A stretch of 64,000 bases of DNA, taken from the NCBI RefSeq assembly GCF_000300235.2, contig NZ_CP004388.1:1841501-1905500 (forward strand), read 5' to 3'. The notes beneath the pieces were generated by a model. It made no database searches and had not been told where the DNA came from. It was given only the letters and a program-made list of their open reading frames with translations. Source of the DNA: Thalassospira xiamenensis M-5 = DSM 17429. Its GTDB lineage: Bacteria > Pseudomonadota > Alphaproteobacteria > Rhodospirillales > Thalassospiraceae. A program made the translations under genes and the position numbers. Shown one piece after another: positions 9,027 through 17,311 of the stretch (its first letter is position 1; every line of letters starts with the position of its first letter).

Positions 9027-9523
9027 CGGCGACTGCGAAGCTCGTGTGTCATAACGCCACTTGTGACGGGGACACCGCCATACCGAAGGGTCTGTGTCCA
9101 GAATTCCTCCAGGCGACGCAAAGTTCGAAGTGCCGTTTCCATTTCCTGCTGGTCCTGCAGGTCATTGGTCAGTGCGTTGTGATATTCTTCGTGAAATTCA
9201 TGCAGGGATTCACAAAGTTCGTGCCCCTTGCGCGTCAGTTTTATTCTGGCAGACCGTCGGTCACGGGCCATGACATGTCGTTCGACATAGCCCGATTCAG
9301 CCAGCTGTTTCAGATTATAGGATGCATTCGATCCCATATAGTGGCCGCGATCCAATAGATCACGTACCGACAGTTCATCGTCGCCGATGGTAAACAGCAA
9401 CGCGACTTGTGCGGGGCTGATGTCATCTTTGCCGAGTCGAATAAGATCTACACGAAGCAGATCAGCAAAACGCCGATAAATACGCTCGACGGTATTTGCA
9501 AGTTCAAGATGAGTGACGGTCAT
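9023..9523 (-). CDS. MarR-family winged-helix regulator
   Basis: A 166-residue regulator with the MarR fold: a helix bundle (MTVTHLELANTVERIYRRF...), a wHTH region (SPAQVALLFTIGDDELSVRDLLDRG then YNLKQLAESGYVERH) and a wing DRRSARIKLTRKG. A longer frame begins at 9646, but its first 41 residues are low-quality sequence outside the fold, so the ATG at 9523 is chosen. It is divergent from the type I secretion genes with 326 bp between, which contain repeated AT-rich half-sites, and is coupled to the GT4 gene downstream. Control of the secretion/glycan region is likely but inferred. Confidence 0.82.
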   Translation of the reverse strand: MTVTHLELANTVERIYRRFADLLRVDLIRLGKDDISPAQVALLFTIGDDELSVRDLLDRGHYMGSNASYNLKQLAESGYVERHVMARDRRSARIKLTRKGHELCESLHEFHEEYHNALTNDLQDQQEMETALRTLRRLEEFWTQTLRYGGVPVTSGVMTHELRSRR

Positions 9524-9665
9524 GTTGTTTGATCCGTTATCTGGTCCCAAGCGAGAGTTGATGCCATGGCCTTTCGACCAAGGCAGGCCTTTCGTGTGGG
9601 GAAGATAACAGGACGTTGCTCTTGAACGATTTTTCCGCACGCCCAATTCTTCCCTCAGTTTGCTC

Positions 9666-9712
9666 GTAATTTCGAAGTAATTTCAAAGTATTTTTATTTT
9701 AAAATTACTTCG
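9666..9712. promoter_or_regulatory. candidate operator between marR-type gene and secretion operon
   Basis: Two tandem 11-bp units, GTAATTTCGAA (9666-9676) and GTAATTTCAAA (9677-9687), overlap an 11-bp perfect inverted repeat, CGAAGTAATTT (9673-9683) and AAATTACTTCG (9702-9712). The block sits 143 bp upstream of the MarR-type start and about 140 bp upstream of the ABC gene. Within the 326-bp gap this is the only strong repeat structure; the rest is AT-rich with a weak TCATGAACATGA palindrome near 9738. Confidence 0.5.
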
Positions 9713-9849
9713 TATTCTTCTGTTTTTACATTGTCAGATCATGAACATGAGATCGACATATTTGATTTTATTGTAGATCATCATGACATCGCAACTATGT
9801 GATTAGATTGCGGAAAAACTATGACTTTTGGCTGATTGGATGAAAATCA

Positions 9850-11640
9850 ATGCATTTTGGTCGTAAAAACACGCCAAAAACCGCAGAAAGCAAAGCTGTC
9901 AGACCATCTCTGGATGCAAAATCGGTTATCCGCGAGGCGAGATTCACTTTTGTACGCGGTCTTGGATGGGCCGGGGTCTTGAGTGGCTTTATCAATGTTC
10001 TGCAACTGACCGTGCCGCTTTTCATGCTTCAGGTGCATGATCGCGTGATTAACAGTCAAAGTACCGATACGCTTAAATTGCTGCTCGCAATTGCGATTGG
10101 TGCCATCATTCTATACGGCATTCTTGATTTCATTCGGGCCCTTATCTTTCAGGAAATGGCCAAATCATTGTTGCGTCGCCTGAACTTGCCGGCCATTTCG
10201 GCGGCAATGAGCGTGGCGCTTGAAAAAGGATCGATACAGGGCACGCAGGTTCTGCGCGATTTGTCGGATTTGCGCAATTTTATCAATGGCAATACCATCA
10301 GTGCGCCACTCGAAGCGATCTGGTCGCCGATTTTCCTTGGTGTGATGTTTGCCCTTCATCCGTTTTACGGTATTGCGGGGCTTGTGGCGGTGCTGGTCCT
10401 GATCGGGCTTAGTCTGTTGGGTGATTTGCTTGTGCGACAGATCACCAAGGAAGGCACCGATGCCAATCTGCGTAATATCGGCGATATCGGGTCAACCGTA
10501 TCAAATGCCGAGGCGATTGAGGCAATGGGCATGTTACCTGCACTTGCCATGCGCTGGCGCCAATCGCAGGTCCATGCCAGTGAGTTGCTTGATATCGGGA
10601 ATGTCCGAAGTAAAGGCATGTATTCTGTCACGCGCTCGGCCCGTTTCGGCATGCAGATTTGCGTGCTGGCGATGGGGGCGTATCTGGTTATTCTGGGGGA
10701 AACAACACCTGGGGCGATGATTGGCGGTACGATTATCATGGGCCGTCTTCTGTTGCCGTTTGATAATGTTACGCGCGACTGGCGGGCGTGGGTTTCTGCT
10801 CTTTCGTCATGGAAACGCATCCGGAATATCCTTGAGGAGCGTCAGTCGGAGCGCGAAATCGAACCGACACCGCGTTCCGAAGGGCCGCTTGTTGTCGATA
10901 ATCTTGTATATGCGGTCCCCGGCTCGAACGTGCCGGTTCTTCGCGGGGTGAGCTTCGATCTTAACCCGGGCGAAATTCTGGGCGTGGTCGGGCCGTCGGC
11001 TGCTGGTAAATCGACCCTGTCGCGTCTGCTGGTCGGATCGGCGAAACCGACTGCTGGCGGCGTATTTCTTGACGGGCATAGCACCTATCTTTGGGAGCGC
11101 GGTTCGTTTGGCAACATGGTCGGTTATCTGCCGCAATCCGTTTCGCTTCTGAACGGCACCATCCGTGAAAACATTGGTCGCATGCGTGAAGCCAATCCGC
11201 GCAAGGTGATTGATGCGGCCCGCGCAGCCGGGGTGCATGAAATGATCGGCCGACTGCCACTTGGTTACGATACGCCGATCGGGGCGGGGCGACATACCCT
11301 GTCTGGTGGACAGCAGCAACGCATTGCACTTGCCCGTGCTCTTTATGGCTGGCCACGTCTTCTGGTGCTTGATGAACCCAACGCCAACCTTGATGCTGAA
11401 GGTGAAGCATCACTGATCCGGGCGGTCCGTCAGGCAGCAGAAGGTGGGGCAATGGTTGTTCTGATCGCACACCGGCAAAGCATCATGCAATACGCCCACA
11501 AGCTGCTTGTCATGCAGGAAGGGCGGGTCAAACAGTTTGGTGAACGCACCAATGTGATCCGGGCGATGACGCAGGATGATAACGACATCAAAAACCTGCC
11601 CCCGGTTAAGCGCAATCAGCAAAGCGGGGGGGCAGCATGA
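9850..11640 (+). CDS. type I secretion system ABC transporter/permease, PrtD type
   Basis: Inner-membrane ATPase that energises one-step export of RTX proteins together with a HlyD-family adaptor and a TolC-like outer membrane channel. The 596-residue product has about six membrane helices in residues 40-310 and a C-terminal ATPase with Walker A GPSAAGKST (381-389), signature LSGGQQQRIALAR (484-496) and Walker B LLVLDEP (504-510). It lacks an N-terminal C39-like domain, as in PrtD/RsaD/PrsD. Start ATG 9850. The adaptor gene overlaps the stop by 4 bp, and an RTX substrate gene follows. No TolC gene is in the window, so the outer-membrane partner must be encoded elsewhere. Confidence 0.93.
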   Translation: MHFGRKNTPKTAESKAVRPSLDAKSVIREARFTFVRGLGWAGVLSGFINVLQLTVPLFMLQVHDRVINSQSTDTLKLLLAIAIGAIILYGILDFIRALIFQEMAKSLLRRLNLPAISAAMSVALEKGSIQGTQVLRDLSDLRNFINGNTISAPLEAIWSPIFLGVMFALHPFYGIAGLVAVLVLIGLSLLGDLLVRQITKEGTDANLRNIGDIGSTVSNAEAIEAMGMLPALAMRWRQSQVHASELLDIGNVRSKGMYSVTRSARFGMQICVLAMGAYLVILGETTPGAMIGGTIIMGRLLLPFDNVTRDWRAWVSALSSWKRIRNILEERQSEREIEPTPRSEGPLVVDNLVYAVPGSNVPVLRGVSFDLNPGEILGVVGPSAAGKSTLSRLLVGSAKPTAGGVFLDGHSTYLWERGSFGNMVGYLPQSVSLLNGTIRENIGRMREANPRKVIDAARAAGVHEMIGRLPLGYDTPIGAGRHTLSGGQQQRIALARALYGWPRLLVLDEPNANLDAEGEASLIRAVRQAAEGGAMVVLIAHRQSIMQYAHKLLVMQEGRVKQFGERTNVIRAMTQDDNDIKNLPPVKRNQQSGGAA

Positions 11641-13019
11641 ACCGAGTGATCAATGTCGACAACCGTGGCGAGGTCATGATTCCCGAAGACCCGCAACCAG
11701 CATGGTATCAGGTCCTTGACGAAGAGCGCACCGCGTCGCGTCAAAGCCTGCGAAAGCCGATCATGGCGGGAATCATCGTTATTGCCGTCGGGTTTGGCGG
11801 CTTCTTTTCCTGGGCTTTTACGGCCGAACTCGACAGTGCTGCAGTGGCATCGGGCTCTATCATTGTTGATTCCCGCAAAAAGGTTGTGAACCATTTCGAA
11901 GGCGGCATTTTGAAGAAGCTGCTGGTTGAAGAAGGTGATCGCGTCAAGGCGGGGCAAACATTGATGTTGCTGGATGGAACACGCAGTGAGTCCGAGTTGG
12001 GCCAGCTGCGCGGTGAACGATATGGGCTTATCGCCAAGCTTGCCCGACTTCGCGCGGAGCAAAGTGGCCGTGGTGAAATCGATTTTCCCGAGCAAATACT
12101 GAATGCGGAGCAGGATTATGTGGCCGATATCTTGCTGGATGAAAAGCGATTGTTCGGCAAGCGCAATGAGGTTTACGATGCCAAGCGAAATGCCCAAGCC
12201 AAGCAAATAGAACAATTTGATGCCGAGGCGCGCGCACTGGAATCCCAGATAAATGCCCGCACCCGTCAGGAAAAGCTTGTTGCCGAGCAGCTCAAGGGCA
12301 TCAGGCAGCTTGCGGAAAAGGGCTTCGCGACGCGTACCCAGTTGGTCGAGATAGAAAACAACTGGTCTGACCTTGTCGGGGATATGGGCGAGTTCAAGGC
12401 CCAAAAAGCCGCCGCCGAACAGCAAAAGGCTGAGGCCGAAATCAATCTTGCCTCGATTGAAATGGAATGGCAAAGCGATATCGCGACAGAAATCCAGGAA
12501 GCGCAACTGGCACTGAATGATGTGACCCAGCGTATCCGCGCCAGCGAGGATGTTCTGAACCGGCGCGAAGTCAAGGCACCGCAGGACGGTATTGTTGCCA
12601 ATATTCAGATTCGCACGCCGGGTGGCGTGATCAGTCCGGCGGAACCCATCATGGATATCATCCCGGAAAACGAGCCGCTTCTGATCGAAGCCATGATCAA
12701 CCGTCAGGACATTGATTCGGTTCATGTCGGATCAAAAGCCCAAATCAAGCTTACGGCATATAGTCAGCGCCGGTTGGCACCGCTTGACGGCGAAGTCCGC
12801 TATGTTGCCGCCGACCAGACGGTCGATGAAAAACGCGATTCTTCCTATTACATCGTTCGGGCCGCAATTAACCCCGATGCATTGGCAAAACGCGATGATA
12901 TCGAAATTCGACCGGGTATGCCGGCCGACATTCTGATCCTGAAATCCCCCAGAAGGGCGATCGACTATCTGATTGATCCGATCACTGAAAGCATGAGCAG
13001 GGCCTTCCGCGAGGACTGA
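11637..13019 (+). CDS. type I secretion membrane fusion protein, HlyD/PrtE family
   Basis: Periplasmic adaptor linking the ABC exporter to the outer-membrane channel. The 460-residue product has a short cytoplasmic N-terminus, one membrane helix at about 43-63, a first lipoyl half (GSIIVDSRKKVVNHFEGG then VEEGDRVKAGQ), a long coiled-coil hairpin (about 120-300, rich in Glu, Ala and Gln), the second lipoyl half (VKAPQDGIVANIQIRTPGGV) and a C-terminal beta-barrel. The ATG overlaps the ABC gene's stop (ATGA), showing coupling. A weak terminator follows at about 13.04 kb, before the separately promoted RTX gene. Confidence 0.93.
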   Translation: MNRVINVDNRGEVMIPEDPQPAWYQVLDEERTASRQSLRKPIMAGIIVIAVGFGGFFSWAFTAELDSAAVASGSIIVDSRKKVVNHFEGGILKKLLVEEGDRVKAGQTLMLLDGTRSESELGQLRGERYGLIAKLARLRAEQSGRGEIDFPEQILNAEQDYVADILLDEKRLFGKRNEVYDAKRNAQAKQIEQFDAEARALESQINARTRQEKLVAEQLKGIRQLAEKGFATRTQLVEIENNWSDLVGDMGEFKAQKAAAEQQKAEAEINLASIEMEWQSDIATEIQEAQLALNDVTQRIRASEDVLNRREVKAPQDGIVANIQIRTPGGVISPAEPIMDIIPENEPLLIEAMINRQDIDSVHVGSKAQIKLTAYSQRRLAPLDGEVRYVAADQTVDEKRDSSYYIVRAAINPDALAKRDDIEIRPGMPADILILKSPRRAIDYLIDPITESMSRAFRED

Positions 13020-13042
13020 TTTTTGCTGATGCTGCGGGTGCG

Positions 13043-13077
13043 AAGGCCACGGGCTGAAAGGTCTGCGGCCTTTTTCT
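13043..13077 (+). terminator. possible terminator after the HlyD-type gene
   Basis: AAGGCC (13043-13048) and GGCCTT (13067-13072) can pair and are followed by a T-rich tail (TTTTTCTTTG). The stem is short with an 18-base loop, so it may be leaky. Confidence 0.45.
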
Positions 13078-13182
13078 TTGAATTATTGTTCAAAAGTAAA
13101 ACTAAATAAAAATCAAAAAAACAACAAATACTTATTAAATAAATCTAGAAGTATAATGTGATTATTGCCTTAATCCATAATA

Positions 13183-13211
13183 TTGACACAATAAAAACAC
13201 GAGAATATCTT
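13183..13211 (+). promoter_or_regulatory. sigma-70 promoter of the RTX gene
   Basis: TTGACA (13183-13188) and TATCTT (13206-13211) with an exact 17-bp spacer lie inside a very AT-rich block (about 13080-13240). Transcription should start near 13218, giving a leader of about 135 nt before the RTX start codon. The AT-rich DNA upstream could act as an UP element or bind a nucleoid protein. Confidence 0.7.
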
Positions 13212-13246
13212 CCTAAGATAAAAGAAAAGAATATAGGGTTGCTGTG

Positions 13247-13313
13247 TGGCCGATCTCAGGGTGGCCTCTAGCTGCCTTGAGGGAACGGCCAGCCTCTCGT
13301 GAGGGGATAACCC
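13247..13313 (+). promoter_or_regulatory. structured 5' leader of the RTX mRNA
   Basis: TGGCCG/CGGCCA (13247-13252 with 13286-13291) encloses CTCAGGG/CCTTGAG (13255-13261 with 13275-13281), forming one long hairpin. It is followed by CCTC-TCGT-GAGG (13293-13304) and a GGGATAACCC-type stem. An ideal AAGGAGG ribosome binding site (13341-13347) lies just downstream, five bases before the ATG. This is a candidate mRNA-stabilising or regulatory leader; it matches no riboswitch family I know. Confidence 0.45.
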
Positions 13314-13352
13314 CCGCGATGTCAATAATGTTGGGACACGAAGGAGGATACC

Positions 13353-14147
13353 ATGGCAACTCTCGAAGGCGGCGCCTTTGATGATGCGCTTCTAGGGTCT
13401 CGTTTCAGCGACGTGATTTTCGGACGTGGCGGTGACGATACAATCTTCGGACAAGGTGATGACGATGTTCTGTTCGGTGAAGAGGGCGATGACGTTCTGT
13501 TCGGCGGCGCAGGAAACGATGTCGCGATTGGTGGCGAAGGTGACGATATCCTGTTCGGTGGATCGGGTGACGATGTGCTGATGGGGGATTCCGGCAGCGA
13601 CCTGTTGATAGGTGGCTCTGGCGAAGACGTACTGTCAGGTGGTGCCGGTGACGACACCCTGCTTGGCGGTTCGGACAATGATGTCCTTGATGGTGGCGCA
13701 GGCGATGATCTTATGGTCGGCGGTGGCGGCGATGACATCATGCTGGGCGGTGCAGGCGACGATCAGTTGCTGGGCGGTTCTGGGGACGATGTTCTCCAGG
13801 GTGGCGATGGCAATGACGTCCTGCTTGGCGGCTCCGGGGACGATGTCCTTGACGGTGGTGCCGGGGACGACCTGCTGGTCGGTGGCTCGGGTAGCGATAC
13901 CTTTGTCTTCACCGGTGGCGGCGGCAACGACGTCGTGCTCGACTTCACGGTTGGTGAAGACATGCTTTCCATTAGCAGCAACATCAATGATACCGGCATT
14001 GAAAGTGCCGATGATATTGCCGCGCGTGCATCGCAGGTTGGCGCCAATACTGTTATCGACCTTGGCAATGGGGATTCCATCACCCTCAACAATGTCGATG
14101 CAGAAGACGTCCAGGACAATCCGGATAGCTTCTTCAGCGTCCAGTAA
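13353..14147 (+). CDS. small RTX calcium-binding protein, likely the type I secretion substrate
   Basis: A 264-residue acidic protein with about 18 consecutive RTX nonapeptides (consensus GGxGxDxLx) from about residue 24 to 185, which should fold as a calcium-filled beta-roll outside the cell. No enzymatic or binding domain is attached. Residues 186-264 ([12 protein letters not shown]...[17 protein letters not shown]...) match the C-terminal type I secretion region. It follows the ABC/HlyD pair and has its own strong promoter, a structured leader and a perfect AAGGAGG site, so high expression is expected. By analogy with RapA-type or S-layer-type RTX proteins it could be a matrix or surface-coating protein bound to the polysaccharide made by the downstream genes; that role is inferred. 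Confidence 0.9.
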   Translation: MATLEGGAFDDALLGSRFSDVIFGRGGDDTIFGQGDDDVLFGEEGDDVLFGGAGNDVAIGGEGDDILFGGSGDDVLMGDSGSDLLIGGSGEDVLSGGAGDDTLLGGSDNDVLDGGAGDDLMVGGGGDDIMLGGAGDDQLLGGSGDDVLQGGDGNDVLLGGSGDDVLDGGAGDDLLVGGSGSDTFVFTGGGGNDVVLDFTVGEDMLSISSNINDTGIESADDIAARASQVGANTVIDLGNGDSITLNNVDAEDVQDNPDSFFSVQ

Positions 14148-14157
14148 TCCGAATGTT

Positions 14158-14185
14158 GGCGTCCGCAACTTATGTTGCGGGCGTC
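14158..14185 (+). terminator. stem-loop after the RTX gene
   Basis: A 12-bp stem (14158-14169 with 14174-14185, two G-T pairs) with a four-base loop lies 10 bp after the RTX stop. Only a weak T-rich stretch follows, so partial termination or 3'-end protection is more likely than full termination. This would let some transcription pass into the glycosyltransferase genes. Confidence 0.5.
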
Positions 14186-14216
14186 ACCCCGTTCTTCTTG
14201 TGAAGTGAAAATCGCC

Positions 14217-16469
14217 ATGCTTGAATTTGCCTCGTCCGATGCTGTGCGGACGACCGGTGACGCGCCGGACGTTTGCCTGCTTAACCCGGAAACATTGCTT
14301 CTGATCTGGGATATGCCGACCCGCTTGTGGGCGGTGCCCAAACTTGAAACTACCGAAGGCAAGGCAATCTCGCCGCAAGCCACACTGCGTTTGCCGCTTA
14401 ATGGTGGCGGCACGCGACTTCTGCGCCTGATCCGTCGGCCCAAGGACGAACCGGTTTCGTTCCTGGCAGAAGCAGGGACTCTTGGCCGCAAAGATGAAAT
14501 CACCATTGATCCGGAAGGTGATTTTGAATTTGCCAATGCGAGCATGCTGCTTGAAGACGTGACGCCATCGGGACGCTTGTCTCTTATGTCTGCGCTGCTT
14601 GGTGCGTGGGCAAGCATGTTTCGTACCCGCCGAAGCAAAAGTTACACCGCATTTCTCAATAAACTGGTTTCCGAAATTGTCGATACGCCACAGCGCGCCA
14701 AAGCGGTCGCAAAACTCTCAGATCAGCAGATACTGATCTCGGCCGGGCTGCCGGTGGCGTTTGGTGACATCGAAGCTGTTTATATCGTGTCCTCGTTCGG
14801 ATTCCGCCGTCTGGCTGTTCCGCCACATGAAAGCAGCGAGGGGCCCCAAGGCAAAAAACAGACCTACATGATCGCTGATCGCGACGGCACTGAGAACGGT
14901 GCCTATCTCGTCGTGACCGGCGGACGCGCGCTGGCCATTCGCCATCTGGCGGCGACGCCAGTTTTGCCCTCGTTGTCGCGATGGTGGCTGGCGCGCGGCA
15001 AATCCGATGCCGATCTGCGTGAATATATCATTGGCGCAATGGCGCGTGGCGATACCAAGGCCAGAAAGGCCGCGCTTGAATTCCAGCTACGCTGTCCGCT
15101 TTCAAGCCAGCGGGTTACGGGTGGCGGTGGCTTGCCCAGTGGTGAGGTCGACCTTGCCGTAACTACTGCGCGTGGCACCCTGATTGGCGGCTGGTATCGT
15201 GATCCGGCTGAAATGATCGCCAGCATCGATATTCTTGACAGCAAAGGCACAGCCCATCCATTCGGCGATGGTTTTTATCGTTATGCCGGGAATGTCATGG
15301 ATGACGACCGAACGGTTTCGGCCACCGGGTTTGTCGGGTTTTATCGTGACATTCAAAGCCAGGTACCGATCCTTCAACCACGCAGTTTGATGCGACTGAC
15401 CTCGGGCAGTCGTCATCTGATGGTGCCAACCGCCCAGCCGATTGACCCGGCAGAGGCGCGGGCACGCATCCTGCGTGCGGTCCCACCGCAGCACCTGACT
15501 GACGAGATCATTGAAAACTGTCTGGCTCCGGTCATTGGTGATTTGCAGCAGAAATTGCTTGCTGCTGCCAAAACGGATCGAACTATCGAGTTTGGTGAGC
15601 AGCTTAAAGAGCCCGCTGTTTCGATTGTTGTGCCGCTGTATCGGGTGCTCGATTTCCTGCGTGCTCAGGTTGGTGCCTTTGCCTGTGACCCTTGGATTTC
15701 ACGGTATTGCGAAGTGATTTACGTTCTGGATTCTCCGGAACAGGCAGAAGAGTGCGAACATCTGCTGCGTGGGTTGCATCTGCTTTATGACATGCCGATG
15801 CGTCTGGTGGTCATGACCCGAAATGGGGGATATGCACGGGCCTGCAATTCAGGTGCCGAACAGGCTCGGTCAGACCTGATCGCGATGCTGAATTCGGATG
15901 TCATTCCCTATCAGGTTGGCTGGCTGGAATTGATGGCCTCAAAAATGGGCGGTCCGCAGGATGTCGCCGCGGTCGGGCCAAAGCTTTTGTTCGAAGATGG
16001 TTCGTTACAGCATGCCGGAATGTATTTTGCCCGCAATGAACGCGGACAATGGCTGAACCATCATTTCTATAAAGGGCTGCCCGATCAGTTCCGTGACGCC
16101 AATGTTGAACGATCCGTTCCCGGGATCACCGGGGCCTGCATGCTGTTGCATCGTGGCACGTTCAATGATGTCGGTGGCTTTACCGAAGATTACGTGATCG
16201 GCGATTACGAGGACAGTGACCTTTGCCTCAAAATCCGCAAGGCCGATTTCGATATCAAATATGTACCTGACGCCAGCCTTTATCATTTCGAGCGAAAGTC
16301 GATCTCGACCCACACCGATTACATGCTTGGTGTGGCGACGCAATACAACGCCTGGCTTCATGCCTCGCGCTGGTCAGACATGCTCGAAGATTTCCACAAA
16401 AACGATGTTCCACAGAACCGGCCGCAAAACCGTGTTTCAGATAAAGATGATCAAGGAGAAGCGGCATGA
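14217..16469 (+). CDS. family 2 glycosyltransferase with long N-terminal accessory region
   Basis: A 750-residue protein. Its C-terminal third (about residue 460 onward) is a GT2 domain: VSIVVPLYRVLDFLRAQ, a metal-binding NSD at 559-561 in MLNSDVIPYQVGWLE, KLLFEDGSLQHAGMYF, GITGACMLLHRGTF and GDYEDSDLCLKIR. The N-terminal 440 residues are unrecognised except for a GW-type beta module (GTLIGGWYRDPAEMIASIDI, about 320-390) also found in two genes downstream. An ATG at 14172 is in frame but sits in the RTX stem-loop, so 14217 is chosen. The next gene overlaps its stop by 4 bp. Probably adds a sugar in surface glycan assembly. Confidence 0.85.
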   Translation: MLEFASSDAVRTTGDAPDVCLLNPETLLLIWDMPTRLWAVPKLETTEGKAISPQATLRLPLNGGGTRLLRLIRRPKDEPVSFLAEAGTLGRKDEITIDPEGDFEFANASMLLEDVTPSGRLSLMSALLGAWASMFRTRRSKSYTAFLNKLVSEIVDTPQRAKAVAKLSDQQILISAGLPVAFGDIEAVYIVSSFGFRRLAVPPHESSEGPQGKKQTYMIADRDGTENGAYLVVTGGRALAIRHLAATPVLPSLSRWWLARGKSDADLREYIIGAMARGDTKARKAALEFQLRCPLSSQRVTGGGGLPSGEVDLAVTTARGTLIGGWYRDPAEMIASIDILDSKGTAHPFGDGFYRYAGNVMDDDRTVSATGFVGFYRDIQSQVPILQPRSLMRLTSGSRHLMVPTAQPIDPAEARARILRAVPPQHLTDEIIENCLAPVIGDLQQKLLAAAKTDRTIEFGEQLKEPAVSIVVPLYRVLDFLRAQVGAFACDPWISRYCEVIYVLDSPEQAEECEHLLRGLHLLYDMPMRLVVMTRNGGYARACNSGAEQARSDLIAMLNSDVIPYQVGWLELMASKMGGPQDVAAVGPKLLFEDGSLQHAGMYFARNERGQWLNHHFYKGLPDQFRDANVERSVPGITGACMLLHRGTFNDVGGFTEDYVIGDYEDSDLCLKIRKADFDIKYVPDASLYHFERKSISTHTDYMLGVATQYNAWLHASRWSDMLEDFHKNDVPQNRPQNRVSDKDDQGEAA

Positions 16470-17311
16470 GCCAGGTTCTGGCATTTTCCAACCATGATGA
16501 ACCGGTGCTCGACGCCAAAAGCGAACAGCATCTGGACTGGCTTTGCGAGCAGATCATCGCCAATCGTTTTCTGCCGGTACCGCCCGAAGAAGCCGTTTTT
16601 GTCGGCGATGGCGACTATCGTGCCATCGGTGCCGAATTTCTGGGGCATTTTGTCCGTCGGGCGGGCCTTATGCCTGACCATGATGTGCTTGATATCGGGT
16701 GCGGCATAGGGCGGATGGCGGTGCCACTGACCCAGTATCTTGATGCGTCCAATGCGATCTACGAAGGCATTGACCCGGTTGCAAACGGGATTGAATGGTG
16801 CAAGCGCACGATTTCACCCGCTTATCCAAATTTTGGTTTCCAGACGCAGGACGTCAAAAACGCGCTGTATAATCCCGAAGGATCCATCGGCGGGCGTGGC
16901 ATGCGGTTGCCTTTTCAGGATGGTGCATTCGATTTCACCGCAATGATCTCGGTGGCAACCCACTTGCCGCCTGAAGAAATCGAAACCTATTGCGCCGAGG
17001 TGTTCCGCGTGCTGCGCCCGGGCGGGAAGCTGTTTCTGACGGCCTTTATCATTCGTGATCCTCAGGAACTTTCATATCCCGGCTGCGACCCGCGTTTAAC
17101 CAGTCTTGAGAGACTTGAAAACCAGCCGTGCTGGCATCTTAAGGGTGAAAACCCGATGGCGGCTGTTGGCTTTGATGATGGTTTCATCGACGGCGCGATG
17201 AGTGCCGCCGGATTTACCCTGAAATCCAAAAGTTTCGGAACCTGGCACGGTGATCAGGCCGATCATTACCAGGACTTCCTGATTGCAGAAAAACCGCGGA
17301 GGAACGCATGA
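16466..17311 (+). CDS. class I SAM-dependent methyltransferase
   Basis: A 281-residue cytoplasmic methyltransferase. The SAM-binding motif I is DVLDIGCGIGRM (73-84), followed by an acidic GIDPV loop and the post-motif region FRVLRPGGKLFLTAFI. Start ATG 16466 overlaps the glycosyltransferase stop, and the stop overlaps the next GT4 start, so it is embedded in the glycan operon and most likely methylates a sugar or glycan end. The acceptor cannot be read from sequence. Confidence 0.85.
   Translation: MSQVLAFSNHDEPVLDAKSEQHLDWLCEQIIANRFLPVPPEEAVFVGDGDYRAIGAEFLGHFVRRAGLMPDHDVLDIGCGIGRMAVPLTQYLDASNAIYEGIDPVANGIEWCKRTISPAYPNFGFQTQDVKNALYNPEGSIGGRGMRLPFQDGAFDFTAMISVATHLPPEEIETYCAEVFRVLRPGGKLFLTAFIIRDPQELSYPGCDPRLTSLERLENQPCWHLKGENPMAAVGFDDGFIDGAMSAAGFTLKSKSFGTWHGDQADHYQDFLIAEKPRRNA

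Noticed and set aside
9524-9646. N-terminal extension of the MarR-type regulator
   Set aside because: The 41 extra residues are not part of the MarR fold, and the ATG at 9523 gives the usual length.
11616-12725. A 369-codon minus-strand frame opposite the HlyD-type gene
   Set aside because: Mirror frame of a real adaptor gene; no recognisable family and no ribosome binding site.
13353-13920. Repetitive DNA resembling a tandem repeat or CRISPR-like array
   Set aside because: The period is 27 bases and matches the nine-residue RTX protein repeat; units are degenerate at the DNA level and there are no spacers.
14172-14174. Upstream ATG as the start of the GT2 gene
   Set aside because: It lies in the loop of the stem-loop that follows the RTX gene and has no ribosome binding site; the ATG at 14217 fits better.
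13612-14208. Alternative frames of 177-291 codons across the RTX gene
   Set aside because: They are low-complexity by-products of the glycine/aspartate-rich repeat reading frame.
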